A stretch of DNA of 33,858 nucleotides from an uncultured Spartobacteria bacterium (GTDB lineage Bacteria > Verrucomicrobiota > Verrucomicrobiia > Chthoniobacterales > Chthoniobacteraceae): positions 1 to 33,858 of the forward strand of contig CAIXGS010000047.1 in NCBI GenBank assembly GCA_903919125.1, written 5' to 3'. Each line of letters begins with the position of its first letter. The first letter of the stretch is position 1. This document shows positions 6,862 through 15,941 of this stretch, one piece after another. Both the position numbers and the translations under genes were made by a program. Below the pieces are notes generated by a model, which did not search any database, was not told the origin of the DNA, and worked only from the letters and a program-made list of their open reading frames with translations.

Positions 6862-8313
6862 ATGAAGCATTTCACTCAACGGCTCGGTAATTTTACGTCG
6901 CACACTTCTTGTGTAAAAGTGGGTGTGCTTTTTTTTGCGGTGGTGAGCCTCATTTCTCCATTCGGCCATTTCGCGCGCGCGGAGGAAGGGCGGTGTCCTT
7001 GTGCAGAAAGCGAGGTTGAAAATTCAACGATCCATGAGGGGAAATCAGTTGGACTGGAGAAAAACCCACTGAACTTTGGAGCAACCGCTGCGGTGGCCTC
7101 ATCGGGATTGGTCGAAAAGAAGAATTTGGATACTCGGGTAGCGGGAGGTAACTTGTCTAAGGGGGCGAGTGTATTGGTTTTGGGAGATTCACTGGCTCTT
7201 TGCGGTTTTGGAAAAACACTCGATAACCGGTTGCGGAAGTGTCCTGATGTTACAGCGGTTTATTCCTACATGGCATGTGGAACAGTGCCAGTGAGTTGGT
7301 TGAAATCTGCTGGTTTCGCCAAAGTCCACACAGCCTGCGGGTTGTGGACTATACTGGGAAAGAGAGGGGAACGTCCGGCTGAGTTTCAGGACACCTATGG
7401 GATGGAAAAGGGAAAGCGTCCGGGGTCTCATCCGGTTCCAAAGTTGGAGCTGCTGCTCGAGGAGCATCACCCTGATATTCTTGTGGTTCAGAATGGCACC
7501 AATTTGCTTAGCCTATTTAGTGACGGCAAAACGCTGATACCGGTTCGGCACGAGGCCCAACTGCGCAACTATGTTGAGCCCTTCATAGCTTATCTTGCCG
7601 AACACGCGCCTACGCTAAAAAAGATCTATTGGGTTGCACCTCCTGTATCCGGTCGGGTGACGCCGGAGATTCAGGATTTTCTATTCAAGCACTTAGATGC
7701 TTATGCAAGTCCATTTTTCCAAACCATTGACAGCCGAGCGCTTCTGAAGCACCCCTACAAGGGGACGATGCCTGATAAAGAGCATTTTATGGGGCGCGAT
7801 ATGGATCTTTGGGCAGAGAGTGTTTTTGAGCAGGTTACTAAAGATTTAGCGGGAGGAGTCCTCAATGGCGCGCCGTTATCGAGAGAGCGGTTGTTGGTTT
7901 CCAAAAGGAAAGATAGCAATCAGAAAGGAACGCCAATCAGCGAGCGCCGCAAAAGCCTAGTGGTGAGGGCAAAATTGGTTGCCAAATCGACGCCGATTGA
8001 GACGGAACGATTGTTGCCCTACCAGGAATCATTGGTCAGTTATCTCTATCAGGTGAAGGAGCTTATTTCGGGCGAATACAAAGAGTCTGAGCTGACTGTG
8101 ATGCATCCTGCGCACGTCCGTTTAAATCCGCAGGCCCTCTCGAAATACAAGATTGGACGAACCTACACTCTTGATTTGGTTGATTTCGAAGGATCCCCTT
8201 GGGAGGCGATCAAGCGCAGCGAAGAGACAGGGCGAATCGAGCTTAGCCCTTACATTCGTCGGGAAGACGAGGTGAGATTTCCGTCTGTCGGCAATCAAGA
8301 GCAAAATCCATGA
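6862..8313 (+). CDS. Secreted GDSL/SGNH hydrolase-like protein with extra C-terminal domain
   Basis: The 483-residue product starts with a signal peptide (hydrophobic 19-33, cleavage probably after FARA). A variable, cysteine-containing linker (41-100) follows. The SGNH domain (about 102-330) has GDSL (S110), an NGTN block (211-214), and DKEH giving D305 and H308. Paired cysteines in MACG and TACG may form a disulphide. Its SGNH domain is clearly paralogous to the next gene: both have CG...W, P-KLE-LL and GTN in the same order. Residues about 365-460 form a further domain resembling the C-terminus of the AlgX-like protein at 2509-4227, which suggests both work on the same substrate or complex. 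SGNH family members include acetyl-esterases and acetyltransferases; the direction of the reaction cannot be told. The gene overlaps the next by ATGA. Confidence 0.75.
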   Translation: MKHFTQRLGNFTSHTSCVKVGVLFFAVVSLISPFGHFARAEEGRCPCAESEVENSTIHEGKSVGLEKNPLNFGATAAVASSGLVEKKNLDTRVAGGNLSKGASVLVLGDSLALCGFGKTLDNRLRKCPDVTAVYSYMACGTVPVSWLKSAGFAKVHTACGLWTILGKRGERPAEFQDTYGMEKGKRPGSHPVPKLELLLEEHHPDILVVQNGTNLLSLFSDGKTLIPVRHEAQLRNYVEPFIAYLAEHAPTLKKIYWVAPPVSGRVTPEIQDFLFKHLDAYASPFFQTIDSRALLKHPYKGTMPDKEHFMGRDMDLWAESVFEQVTKDLAGGVLNGAPLSRERLLVSKRKDSNQKGTPISERRKSLVVRAKLVAKSTPIETERLLPYQESLVSYLYQVKELISGEYKESELTVMHPAHVRLNPQALSKYKIGRTYTLDLVDFEGSPWEAIKRSEETGRIELSPYIRREDEVRFPSVGNQEQNP

Positions 8314-9053
8314 GAACTAATTGGCTTATATTTTCCTGTTTTCTGACGTTTTTTACTCCAAGTCTCGACGCGACTTATGGTGCCAGTTGGCCATTTGTCG
8401 GGCAGAAAAAGGTGTTATTGATTGGCGACTCACTTTCCGCAGGGCCGTTTGGCAAGGAGATGCAGGAGTATTTGATCGATCGTTTCTCGGAAACCAAAGT
8501 GTACGTGTATGCATCGTGTGGATCCTCTCCTGAGCATTGGCTTTCGTCTGAACCCACTTTCGTGTCTAAGTGCGGTTTCCGCGTTAAAACACCCACTAAA
8601 TTTTTACACGGTGACTTTGAGAAGGGGCGTCCGCCTGAGCCCTACGCGACCCCAAAGCTCGAGTCGTTGTTACGGGACATCAGGCCCCAGGTTGTCATTG
8701 TCCAGCTTGGCACGAATTGGTTCGACGTATTGAATGACAGACTCGACGACGAACAGATCGCTCGCCTTCGTACTTTCGTGGAAAGGTTCGCGAGTGAGGT
8801 TAAGGCGCGCGACCCTCGCACTCAGCTCATTTGGATCACGCCACCGGACTCCTCTAAGTTTCGTCGCATTCAACCCGAGGTGACTCGTTTGATCCGCTCT
8901 GTGCAGCGGCGAATGGGTTTTTCATTGGTGGATTCCTCTGAATTGGTGCGATACGTCCCCGGCCAGACGGGCAGCGACGGAGTGCATTACAGCTCGGCGG
9001 ATGCGCAAAAATGGGCTGAGGGCGTGCAGCGCCAGCTAAGACGGTTTTTATAA
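8310..9053 (+). CDS. Secreted GDSL/SGNH hydrolase-like protein
   Basis: This 247-residue protein has a short N-terminal hydrophobic signal (5-18). It is a minimal SGNH domain: GDSL with S41, a GTNW block (134-137), and SDGVH giving D223 and H226. It is a paralogue of the SGNH domain in the preceding gene without that protein's C-terminal extension, so a local duplication followed by domain gain or loss is likely. The ATGA overlap with the upstream stop codon points to translational coupling and probably fixed stoichiometry. It closes a three-gene SGNH operon facing the MBOAT operon. Substrate unknown; O-acetyl transfer or removal on a polysaccharide is the best inference from context. Confidence 0.8.
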   Translation: MRTNWLIFSCFLTFFTPSLDATYGASWPFVGQKKVLLIGDSLSAGPFGKEMQEYLIDRFSETKVYVYASCGSSPEHWLSSEPTFVSKCGFRVKTPTKFLHGDFEKGRPPEPYATPKLESLLRDIRPQVVIVQLGTNWFDVLNDRLDDEQIARLRTFVERFASEVKARDPRTQLIWITPPDSSKFRRIQPEVTRLIRSVQRRMGFSLVDSSELVRYVPGQTGSDGVHYSSADAQKWAEGVQRQLRRFL

Positions 9054-9078
9054 TTGCTTGGGATGCAATCGTGTTTTT
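9053..9078 (+). terminator. Weak terminator-like hairpin after the SGNH operon
   Basis: ATTGC (9053-9057) pairs with GCAAT (9065-9069) across 7 bases, and five T follow at 9074-9078. The 5-bp stem is short, but the position directly after the stop codon of the last SGNH gene is right. Confidence 0.3.
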
Positions 9079-9142
9079 CGTTAGCCGGCTTTCGATGCGC
9101 AGCTTCGTTAAATTTGACTCGCCGAGTGCACCGCAGGCAGTG

Positions 9143-12100
9143 CTATTTGGAAAGCGTCCAAGTGCCTGTGGTTAGGCTGGGTACCACGCCGCTTTCCATC
9201 CAGCCTTGGGCCGCGCGCGAGCTGCTGGTGCCGGAATCGATTGAGGCACCTACAAATGTTCTTCGGGCGCCCGATGCAATATAGAAGCCCGACCACAAGC
9301 CTGTGGTGCGGTCTAGGCGCGGTCGGAATACGGGAGAAATCGTGGTGCCGTCTGAGGCTGTGTTCGAAACTGCGCTGACAACCGCAGAGGTTGAAATGGT
9401 GATCGCCCAAGAGTAGGTGAGTGAGGGGCCTGAAACTTGAGGATCGACGACACTCAGGGTCAGCGCGGTCGCGGTGGGTAGGAAGGTTGGCAAAGTTGCG
9501 GAACTGGTCCCGCACCAGCGTGCGCCGTCGTTGTGGGTAAAGGCGACTTTTGAGACGCCCGTAGAGTTTGTGCCGAGGGCGAACAGGGAGCCTGAGTAAA
9601 CTGGCACAATGCCGAGAGTGCCAGAGGCGCTTTTGAGCAGGTAGCTGGCTTGTTTTTCGAGGGTGCCAGAGTCGAGGGAAGCCGCCCAGAGAGAGCCGCT
9701 ACTAATATTGAAGTTGAGTTCCGCAAGTAGGCTTGTGGAGTTGTGCAGCTTGGTGGATGTAACCTGGCGGCCTTCGTACAACGAAACGGAGGGATTCGTG
9801 AGATCTGTGGTGTTGAGGTAGCCGGTACCGGTGCCTGTATAACCTTTGAGTCTCGTGTTCCAGAGCACCCGCCCGGAGGTGACCACTTGCGATTGGATAA
9901 AGGCTTGTTCGCCCACATTCGCAGCCAGCAGGTACTTGCCTACCAGCGTACTCAGGCTGCCGGCGGTCAAGCTCGTCGCCGCTTTGGCGATGTTGGCAGC
10001 CGCGCTTACACAGGTTCCACTTTGAAGGGAAACGAAGTCCGAGAGAGATGCACTCAATGTGGGGGCGGCTTGGGAGAGATCAAATTCTATGGTTAAACTT
10101 TGGCGCGCTGCTTGGGCTGTGGTTCCCAGCTTTGGCGTGAGTGTCATGGTCGAGGGTACCCCAGTTTTTGGGGCTAACCTTCCCGCAAACGTACGCACTA
10201 TAGGCGCATAAACCCGCTCTCCTGACGTGCCGCCCGAGAGCAGTGTCGCCTCGTTAAATTGCAGTCGTCCGGAAACTGAGCCGCTACGACTGACGGTTAC
10301 AGTGAGAAGTCCACGGTAGACGGAGCCGTCGTTGAGGGCGGTTGCGGCGGCGGATTCATTGGCTAGCAAGGTTTGGTAGGTGCCCATGGCGGAATCCCAT
10401 GTGGCGAAGGTCAGGTTAAACGGCTTGGAGAAGTCGTAAATTTTACCAGAGGCACTGGTGCGCTCGAAGCGGACGGAGTACGAACCGGAATCCGTCAACG
10501 ATTTGAGCGGGATATAAGCCACTCCAGTCGCGGAAACCGAACCGCTCACGGCGGTGGCAGTGGCGGTGCCGGAGTAAAGCGTGTAGGTGGTTTGAGTGCC
10601 GTTGGGTGGGGCGAAAAGGCTGATGGCGAGAGTCGCCTCGGAGCCCTTAATGAGTGCGACATCAGACGGAGGTTGAACGGAAACGAGCGAGCCGCTTTGG
10701 AGACTCACCGCGTTGACCAAGAGCACGACGCTGGCGCTGGTGAGACTTGTGCTCGTTGCGGAATCGGTGATTTGCACACTGTAGGAACCGGAGTCCGAGG
10801 TGGCCGCGCTTGGGATCGTGTAGCTTGAGCCAGTGCCGCCACTGACGGCAGAGCCGTCCTTTTTCCACTGGTAGGAAAGGGTCCCGCTTCCGACTGCCAG
10901 AACTGAAAAGGCTGCTGCGCTCCCCTCATCGAGTGTGAGGGCGGAAGGTTGAGTCAGAATCTCCAGCGAACCGCCAGTGAGAAGCGAGCCGCTTTGCCAG
11001 ATTTGACCGCTGCCGCCCACGATGAGAAAGGTGTTGTTGAAGAAGGTGGCGGCTTTTTCGCTGACTGCTCCGCTCGGCGCGTTGGATTGCGTCCAAGTCG
11101 CTCCATCCGTGGAGAGGACGTGGATTTTTGCATTACTGGATTCTTGGTCAACGCCTGCTGCAAGATAAACTCCTCCACCATAGGCAAGTGCTGGAGTTAG
11201 TTCGGTGGTGGAACGGGTGGTGGTGAACGTGGCGCCATTGTCGGTGGAAACTCTTAATTTGGAGTACCATCCGCTCCCCACGAATCGGTTGTTGAGGTAG
11301 GCGATGCTGTTGAGGTCGGTTGAGCTAGTGAGTCCGGAACCCGAGGTTTTAGTGACCCAGTTGGAGCCGTCTGTGGAGGTGTAAATCTGTCCGTCACCGC
11401 TGGCGCTGGAGAGGTTGTAGTTGTGTGATGTGGCCACAAATGTGCCTGAACCATAAGCAAGGCCAGTCACGGAATGCAGAGATGAGATAGAAACTGTGCC
11501 GGATGAAACGGAAGTCCATGCGCTGCCCCCGTCTGTGGAGCGTAGCAATCGGCCCGCATCGCCGCCCACGAGGAGAGTCCCTCCGACGCCCGCGACCGAT
11601 CGGAAGGCATTAATCGAAGAGGTGGAGGTGCTCGATGTGTATTTTTTACTCCACGTGATGCCGTCCGTGGACGTGTGAATTACTCCCACCCAACCGGTCG
11701 TGTAATCCAGACCGACCGCGACGAAGCGGGTTCCGTCCCAAGCAACCCCTTGGAGATACATGTTCGTCGGCGAGGAGAGCGTACGATCCGTCCAGATCTT
11801 CCCATCCGTTGAGGTCACGACCTTGCCCCTGTCGCCTACGGCAACCGCCAGCGAGCCGCTCGAGGCAATGCCATTGAGCGTAACCGTCCCGCTTGCCGTC
11901 GCGCTCCCGCCGGAAACCAGAGTGAAGCTCTGCGCCGGGTCACTGACCACCAACGAGGTGCCGCTGGTGACTGAGCCGCCTTTGCCATCGTTGACCGTCA
12001 GCGAGACGCTGTACGTTCCGCCCGCTGCGTACGTGTTGGTGAAAACGCTCGAGGTGCCGCTGTGAACTCCGTCGCCGGCGTCCCACCGGTAGCTCAGTGA

Positions 12101-15100
12101 GTCTCCGTCGGCGTCCGTCGCGGTTACAGCGAGCGTAATGGGCGCTCGGGCACTGCGCATGGTTTGCGCCACAAGCGAGGTGATAACTGGGGCGTTGTTG
12201 GTCGTCGCCAGGGTGTTGCTTTGGTATATTGCTCCTCCTGAACCAACACTAATGAGGCGGTTGTTGAAAAAGATCCCGTCATTCTGGTAGCTCATGCCTG
12301 TTGTAGGCGTGGAAGTTTTCCAGGTTCCTCCATCAATCGAGTACAGGTTAATGGGAGTGTAGGCGGTCGTCGTGTTACTCCCGACGGTGGTTTGCGTCAC
12401 AGTGTTTCCCGAAGCGAAGTAAAGTCCGGAGGCGTAGCCCAGCACGCTTGCGAGATCCGTTTCGGTACGCGAAGTGGAAAAGGTCAGCGTCCCGTTGTTG
12501 ATCGTCCCGGTTTTGAGTCCGGAGAGCCAACCGCTGGTGATAAATTTGCCGTTGAGGTAAGCGATTTTCTGGAAGTCTTCGTAAGTTGAGGAGAAACCAG
12601 CGCCCGTGGTTTGGTCAGTCCATGTCTCCCCAGTGGGCGAAGTGCAGACCACTCCATTTCCTGTAACCAACGACTCTGACCTTGCTGTGAGCACGAAAAG
12701 GCTTCCGCCGAACGCTATTCCACGACAAGACATCAAGCCGGAACTGACCGATGGGATTCCCGTGATAGCGGTCCAATTTGTCCCTCCATCCACGGAACGC
12801 AGCACCGTGCCAGAGTCGCCTACCGCGAGGATGACGTTATTCGCAGCGCAAACGGAACGAATCACGGTCTGGTCCATCGAAGAGCTGTAACGGCGCGTCC
12901 AAACGAGCCCATCAGACGAAGTATAGATGACTCCGTACCAACCAGCTGTATCACTATAATCCTGCCCCCCGACAATAAACCGGGTTCCGTCCCAAGTGAC
13001 GCATTCGAGGTAGATGTTCAAGGTCGATTCCGCAACGGCGCGCTCCGTCCAGACTATCCCGTCGGGTGAGGTGCGAATGACGTTGGAATTTCCCCCAGAT
13101 CCGTGATCTCCGACGGCGACAATCAGCGTGGGACTTGCAGCGACGGCATTGATGTCGGCGCTAGTGCCGCTGGTTCGCGAAGCGAATTTTTGCGCAGGAT
13201 CTTGGACATCGACGGACGCAGAAGCGGTGGCGGTGGCGCCCTTCATATCGCTCACTGTGAGGTTGATTGTGTAAGTTCCACCTGTGACGTAGGTGTGCGT
13301 GAATGTGGCGGCGCTTGCGCCTGAGCCGCCCGTGATCGTGCCGTCGCCCGCGTCCCAGAAATAGGCGAGGGTTGCGCCGGTGGAGCAGGTGGCGTTCGCT
13401 GTGAAAGTAGTCGCTGAGCGTGCGTTGAAGGTGCTTGTTCCCGCAGAAATCGAGGCAGTGCAAGACCCCGTGCTTAGCGTCCCCGTGTGGATTTGGACAT
13501 CGAGGTACTTGTTGTAGCCGCTACCGCCGTAACCCACAGGAGTGATATGCACTTTGGCGGTGGCGTCGGAATACGTGCGGCCGACGTCTAGTCCGGAGTC
13601 GGCCTTGCCTACAGTGGTTGATCCTAGCGAGGCCGTTCCAGAGGTAAGCGGGGTGGTGTCGATAAGCATGCACTTATCCTGCGAGTTTACCGAGGGGTAC
13701 CGCTCCCAAAGCATATATGCGCCTTGAGTAAGGTGCTGGTTGTCCGTGTTAGTGGGACGGTAACCGATCCAGTAGTACTCAGAGGTGGAGGTGCCTCCGG
13801 TGGTGGTGGTTCCTTTGGTGAGCCGTACGCCTCGGAGCGTTCCTGTGGTGAGCTCCGAATCAATCTGGTAAATGCGGTACAAATTGGAGCCCAAAGCGGT
13901 GGCGTCCTGCCATTGGGGAGTGGTTGCGCTGGCGGAGTCCGCACTACTGATCCAGCCCAGTTTCTGCTTGGCTTGAGGATGAAAGTGGCCGTTTGGAAGG
14001 GAGCCGTCTCCCATCACGTCGTATGGATCGCCATACTCCTTTTCAGCGCCGTCGCCCACGGCCGAGGAGGTGCCGGCGGTGACTTGCCAGAAATTGGAGT
14101 GGCCCAAACCGTAAACATGACCCATCTCGTGGACGTAGACCTTTGCGTCGTTGTTACCCTGCATCCAAAAATCTCCGCCACCGACGCTCGCGAGCCCTGC
14201 GATTTTGACTCCATTGCCATAACACCCGATGTCCACAAAGGTCACCCCAACGATGTCATAATCGCCCAAGTCGCCGCCTAAAATTCCCACTGTGGCTAGC
14301 GTCCCGATGTTGATGGCTGCGTCAGCCCCCGATTTAGTGGAGCGAAACTTCGTGCGTGCATCTTCCAGCAGCGTCGACATTTTACTGGTGAAGGTGCCCG
14401 CCGCTACTGAGTCTGATGGCCGCGTGCCGGCGTAGTATGTTGCGGTATTCGCTAGTTGATAAGTGCCGGAACTCACTGTGGTCGTCACGTAAGTGTTTCC
14501 ATATGAAAATTGGTAAAGTGAGGCGGCTGTCGTTCCCGCATTCGAAGTCCCGTTGATGACCGTTTCCGCCGCGCTTTTAGTGACAATAGACGTGTTGGAG
14601 GTGCCTGAGATCACGGCGCGGATTAAAAACATTTTCTTTGGCGTGCTCGTCCAATCCGTGGCAGCGGCTGCTGCTTGCATTTCTGCGGCGGGCAGGTTGA
14701 AGGCGGTAATGTTGCCGCTGGCTCCATCAACACTGTAGGGGAGCGAAAAGATCGCCCGCGAACCTGCGTGTGGACCAGGCTTTGTGTCCAACTTCGCGAT
14801 GGCGGCGTCAAATTTGAGCAATTCTTCCGAACTGGCGAAAGTGAACCGCTTGCCTCCAGCCAAGGCCGTTACCGCTTCACCTGTAATCGGTTCGCCCGTC
14901 ACAAAGCTACGCTTTGGATCGGGTTGTCCCGCAGGGAATTTAAGGGCAGCGACGCTCGCTTCCTCCGCGTTCAAGGGTTGAAATACGCCGTCGCGTAGAG
15001 CCGCTATTCCGTCCAAGGCGATGCCTTGAGTTGGCAGCCCTTGCTTGGAGTTGACTGCGGTTTTCTCTCCATAAACGAACCCTTGCACCACTTCGCCACT

Positions 15101-15685
15101 GGCAAATTGGATCTCGATCAAGGCCTGCCGAGCGTTGGGAGAATCATTCGCAGAGTTTCCCGGGCTCGGACACACTGGAAACAATTTGTAATTCACGGGT
15201 TCACTGAACGGCTTTTCCACCTCAGCCCTAATTCCAACGGGGAGCGCCTCCCATTCGTTTAAGTGAAGCGCCTCCTGAATGGCGGATTCCGGGTTGGAGC
15301 GGATCAACTGGGCCATGACGGGGCGGCGGGCCTGAGCGAGGGCGAGACCGGCTTCGAGCGCGTCCTTTTGCTGGTCTGGGGAGGCTTGTAGGTAATCCGC
15401 GAGCCACTGGCGAAAGGCGACGAGGGGCGGCAATACAGCAGAGGGGAGCGCTGGAGTGGCTACGGCTGGGAGCGGTGCTATTGAGTTGACGGGCGCGACT
15501 GGGGCGGGGGACGTCCCAGCAGGCGGAGCAAAGTTTGTCGAGGGCGCGCTCGTAGCGGTTTCCGGTGCGGGCGCGGGTTTGGAAACGTTTGCCTGACGCA
15601 TTTCAAAAACGAGCGCAACAAGGGAAAGGAATGCGCAGGTTAAGATTAACCAACGCACCGAAGGCCAAAGGGGTGTTTTTTTCAT
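9143..15685 (-). CDS. Giant surface-type metzincin metalloprotease with duplicated PKD and propeller modules
   Basis: The 2180-residue product begins with a hydrophobic segment (11-28) acting as signal or anchor, then a Pro/Ala/Thr-rich linker (34-88). The catalytic region lies within about 350-735. The zinc motif HExxHxxGxxH is at H519, E520, H523, G526 and H529, and YDVMGD (M558) supplies the Met-turn expected of metzincin-like peptidases. A PKD domain (about 740-828, WDAGDG at 777) precedes a BNR/WD-like propeller (about 832-1160). A second PKD (1164-1250, WDAGDG at 1201) and a second propeller (1254-1565) repeat this order. An Ig-like domain (about 1575-1658) and a Ser/Gly-rich C-terminal half (about 1760-2180) follow. 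It presumably acts outside the cell or on its surface. Substrate and anchoring are unknown. It is monocistronic, between convergent SGNH genes and a divergent secreted protein. Confidence 0.85.
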   Translation of the reverse strand: MKKTPLWPSVRWLILTCAFLSLVALVFEMRQANVSKPAPAPETATSAPSTNFAPPAGTSPAPVAPVNSIAPLPAVATPALPSAVLPPLVAFRQWLADYLQASPDQQKDALEAGLALAQARRPVMAQLIRSNPESAIQEALHLNEWEALPVGIRAEVEKPFSEPVNYKLFPVCPSPGNSANDSPNARQALIEIQFASGEVVQGFVYGEKTAVNSKQGLPTQGIALDGIAALRDGVFQPLNAEEASVAALKFPAGQPDPKRSFVTGEPITGEAVTALAGGKRFTFASSEELLKFDAAIAKLDTKPGPHAGSRAIFSLPYSVDGASGNITAFNLPAAEMQAAAAATDWTSTPKKMFLIRAVISGTSNTSIVTKSAAETVINGTSNAGTTAASLYQFSYGNTYVTTTVSSGTYQLANTATYYAGTRPSDSVAAGTFTSKMSTLLEDARTKFRSTKSGADAAINIGTLATVGILGGDLGDYDIVGVTFVDIGCYGNGVKIAGLASVGGGDFWMQGNNDAKVYVHEMGHVYGLGHSNFWQVTAGTSSAVGDGAEKEYGDPYDVMGDGSLPNGHFHPQAKQKLGWISSADSASATTPQWQDATALGSNLYRIYQIDSELTTGTLRGVRLTKGTTTTGGTSTSEYYWIGYRPTNTDNQHLTQGAYMLWERYPSVNSQDKCMLIDTTPLTSGTASLGSTTVGKADSGLDVGRTYSDATAKVHITPVGYGGSGYNKYLDVQIHTGTLSTGSCTASISAGTSTFNARSATTFTANATCSTGATLAYFWDAGDGTITGGSGASAATFTHTYVTGGTYTINLTVSDMKGATATASASVDVQDPAQKFASRTSGTSADINAVAASPTLIVAVGDHGSGGNSNVIRTSPDGIVWTERAVAESTLNIYLECVTWDGTRFIVGGQDYSDTAGWYGVIYTSSDGLVWTRRYSSSMDQTVIRSVCAANNVILAVGDSGTVLRSVDGGTNWTAITGIPSVSSGLMSCRGIAFGGSLFVLTARSESLVTGNGVVCTSPTGETWTDQTTGAGFSSTYEDFQKIAYLNGKFITSGWLSGLKTGTINNGTLTFSTSRTETDLASVLGYASGLYFASGNTVTQTTVGSNTTTAYTPINLYSIDGGTWKTSTPTTGMSYQNDGIFFNNRLISVGSGGAIYQSNTLATTNNAPVITSLVAQTMRSARAPITLAVTATDADGDSLSYRWDAGDGVHSGTSSVFTNTYAAGGTYSVSLTVNDGKGGSVTSGTSLVVSDPAQSFTLVSGGSATASGTVTLNGIASSGSLAVAVGDRGKVVTSTDGKIWTDRTLSSPTNMYLQGVAWDGTRFVAVGLDYTTGWVGVIHTSTDGITWSKKYTSSTSTSSINAFRSVAGVGGTLLVGGDAGRLLRSTDGGSAWTSVSSGTVSISSLHSVTGLAYGSGTFVATSHNYNLSSASGDGQIYTSTDGSNWVTKTSGSGLTSSTDLNSIAYLNNRFVGSGWYSKLRVSTDNGATFTTTRSTTELTPALAYGGGVYLAAGVDQESSNAKIHVLSTDGATWTQSNAPSGAVSEKAATFFNNTFLIVGGSGQIWQSGSLLTGGSLEILTQPSALTLDEGSAAAFSVLAVGSGTLSYQWKKDGSAVSGGTGSSYTIPSAATSDSGSYSVQITDSATSTSLTSASVVLLVNAVSLQSGSLVSVQPPSDVALIKGSEATLAISLFAPPNGTQTTYTLYSGTATATAVSGSVSATGVAYIPLKSLTDSGSYSVRFERTSASGKIYDFSKPFNLTFATWDSAMGTYQTLLANESAAATALNDGSVYRGLLTVTVSRSGSVSGRLQFNEATLLSGGTSGERVYAPIVRTFAGRLAPKTGVPSTMTLTPKLGTTAQAARQSLTIEFDLSQAAPTLSASLSDFVSLQSGTCVSAAANIAKAATSLTAGSLSTLVGKYLLAANVGEQAFIQSQVVTSGRVLWNTRLKGYTGTGTGYLNTTDLTNPSVSLYEGRQVTSTKLHNSTSLLAELNFNISSGSLWAASLDSGTLEKQASYLLKSASGTLGIVPVYSGSLFALGTNSTGVSKVAFTHNDGARWCGTSSATLPTFLPTATALTLSVVDPQVSGPSLTYSWAITISTSAVVSAVSNTASDGTTISPVFRPRLDRTTGLWSGFYIASGARRTFVGASIDSGTSSSRAAQGWMESGVVPSLTTGTWTLSK

Positions 15686-15941
15686 GCCGGAAAGTTAGCT
15701 AATGAAGAGCGATCTGCCTGAGTACATCATGGCTAGCAGCCCCGATGAAGCAGCTTTCATGAAAGTTTACCTCTTATTTTCCCGACCGAATGTTTGTCGT
15801 TGGTGAACAAGTGCGGCTTTGTGAAGGAGTCTTGCCTTCGGGCCGGATTCTCAATTTTGCGCACCTCCTAATGTCGCTTGCTTATTAGGCTCTACTCTGG
15901 AGCAATCGGATTCATTCAAATCACAATAATCCCTCACTCTT
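15686..15941. promoter_or_regulatory. Divergent intergenic region between the protease and the secreted glycan-type protein
   Basis: These 256 bases separate two divergent genes and should hold both promoters. No confident -35/-10 pair, operator palindrome or small gene was recognised. Confidence 0.35.

Noticed and set aside
10373-15262. Several plus-strand open frames of 60-185 codons opposite the giant protease gene
   Set aside because: They lie antisense to a single 6.5-kb frame with clear domains. They have no recognisable sequence and arise from the Gly/Ser/Thr-rich codon pattern.
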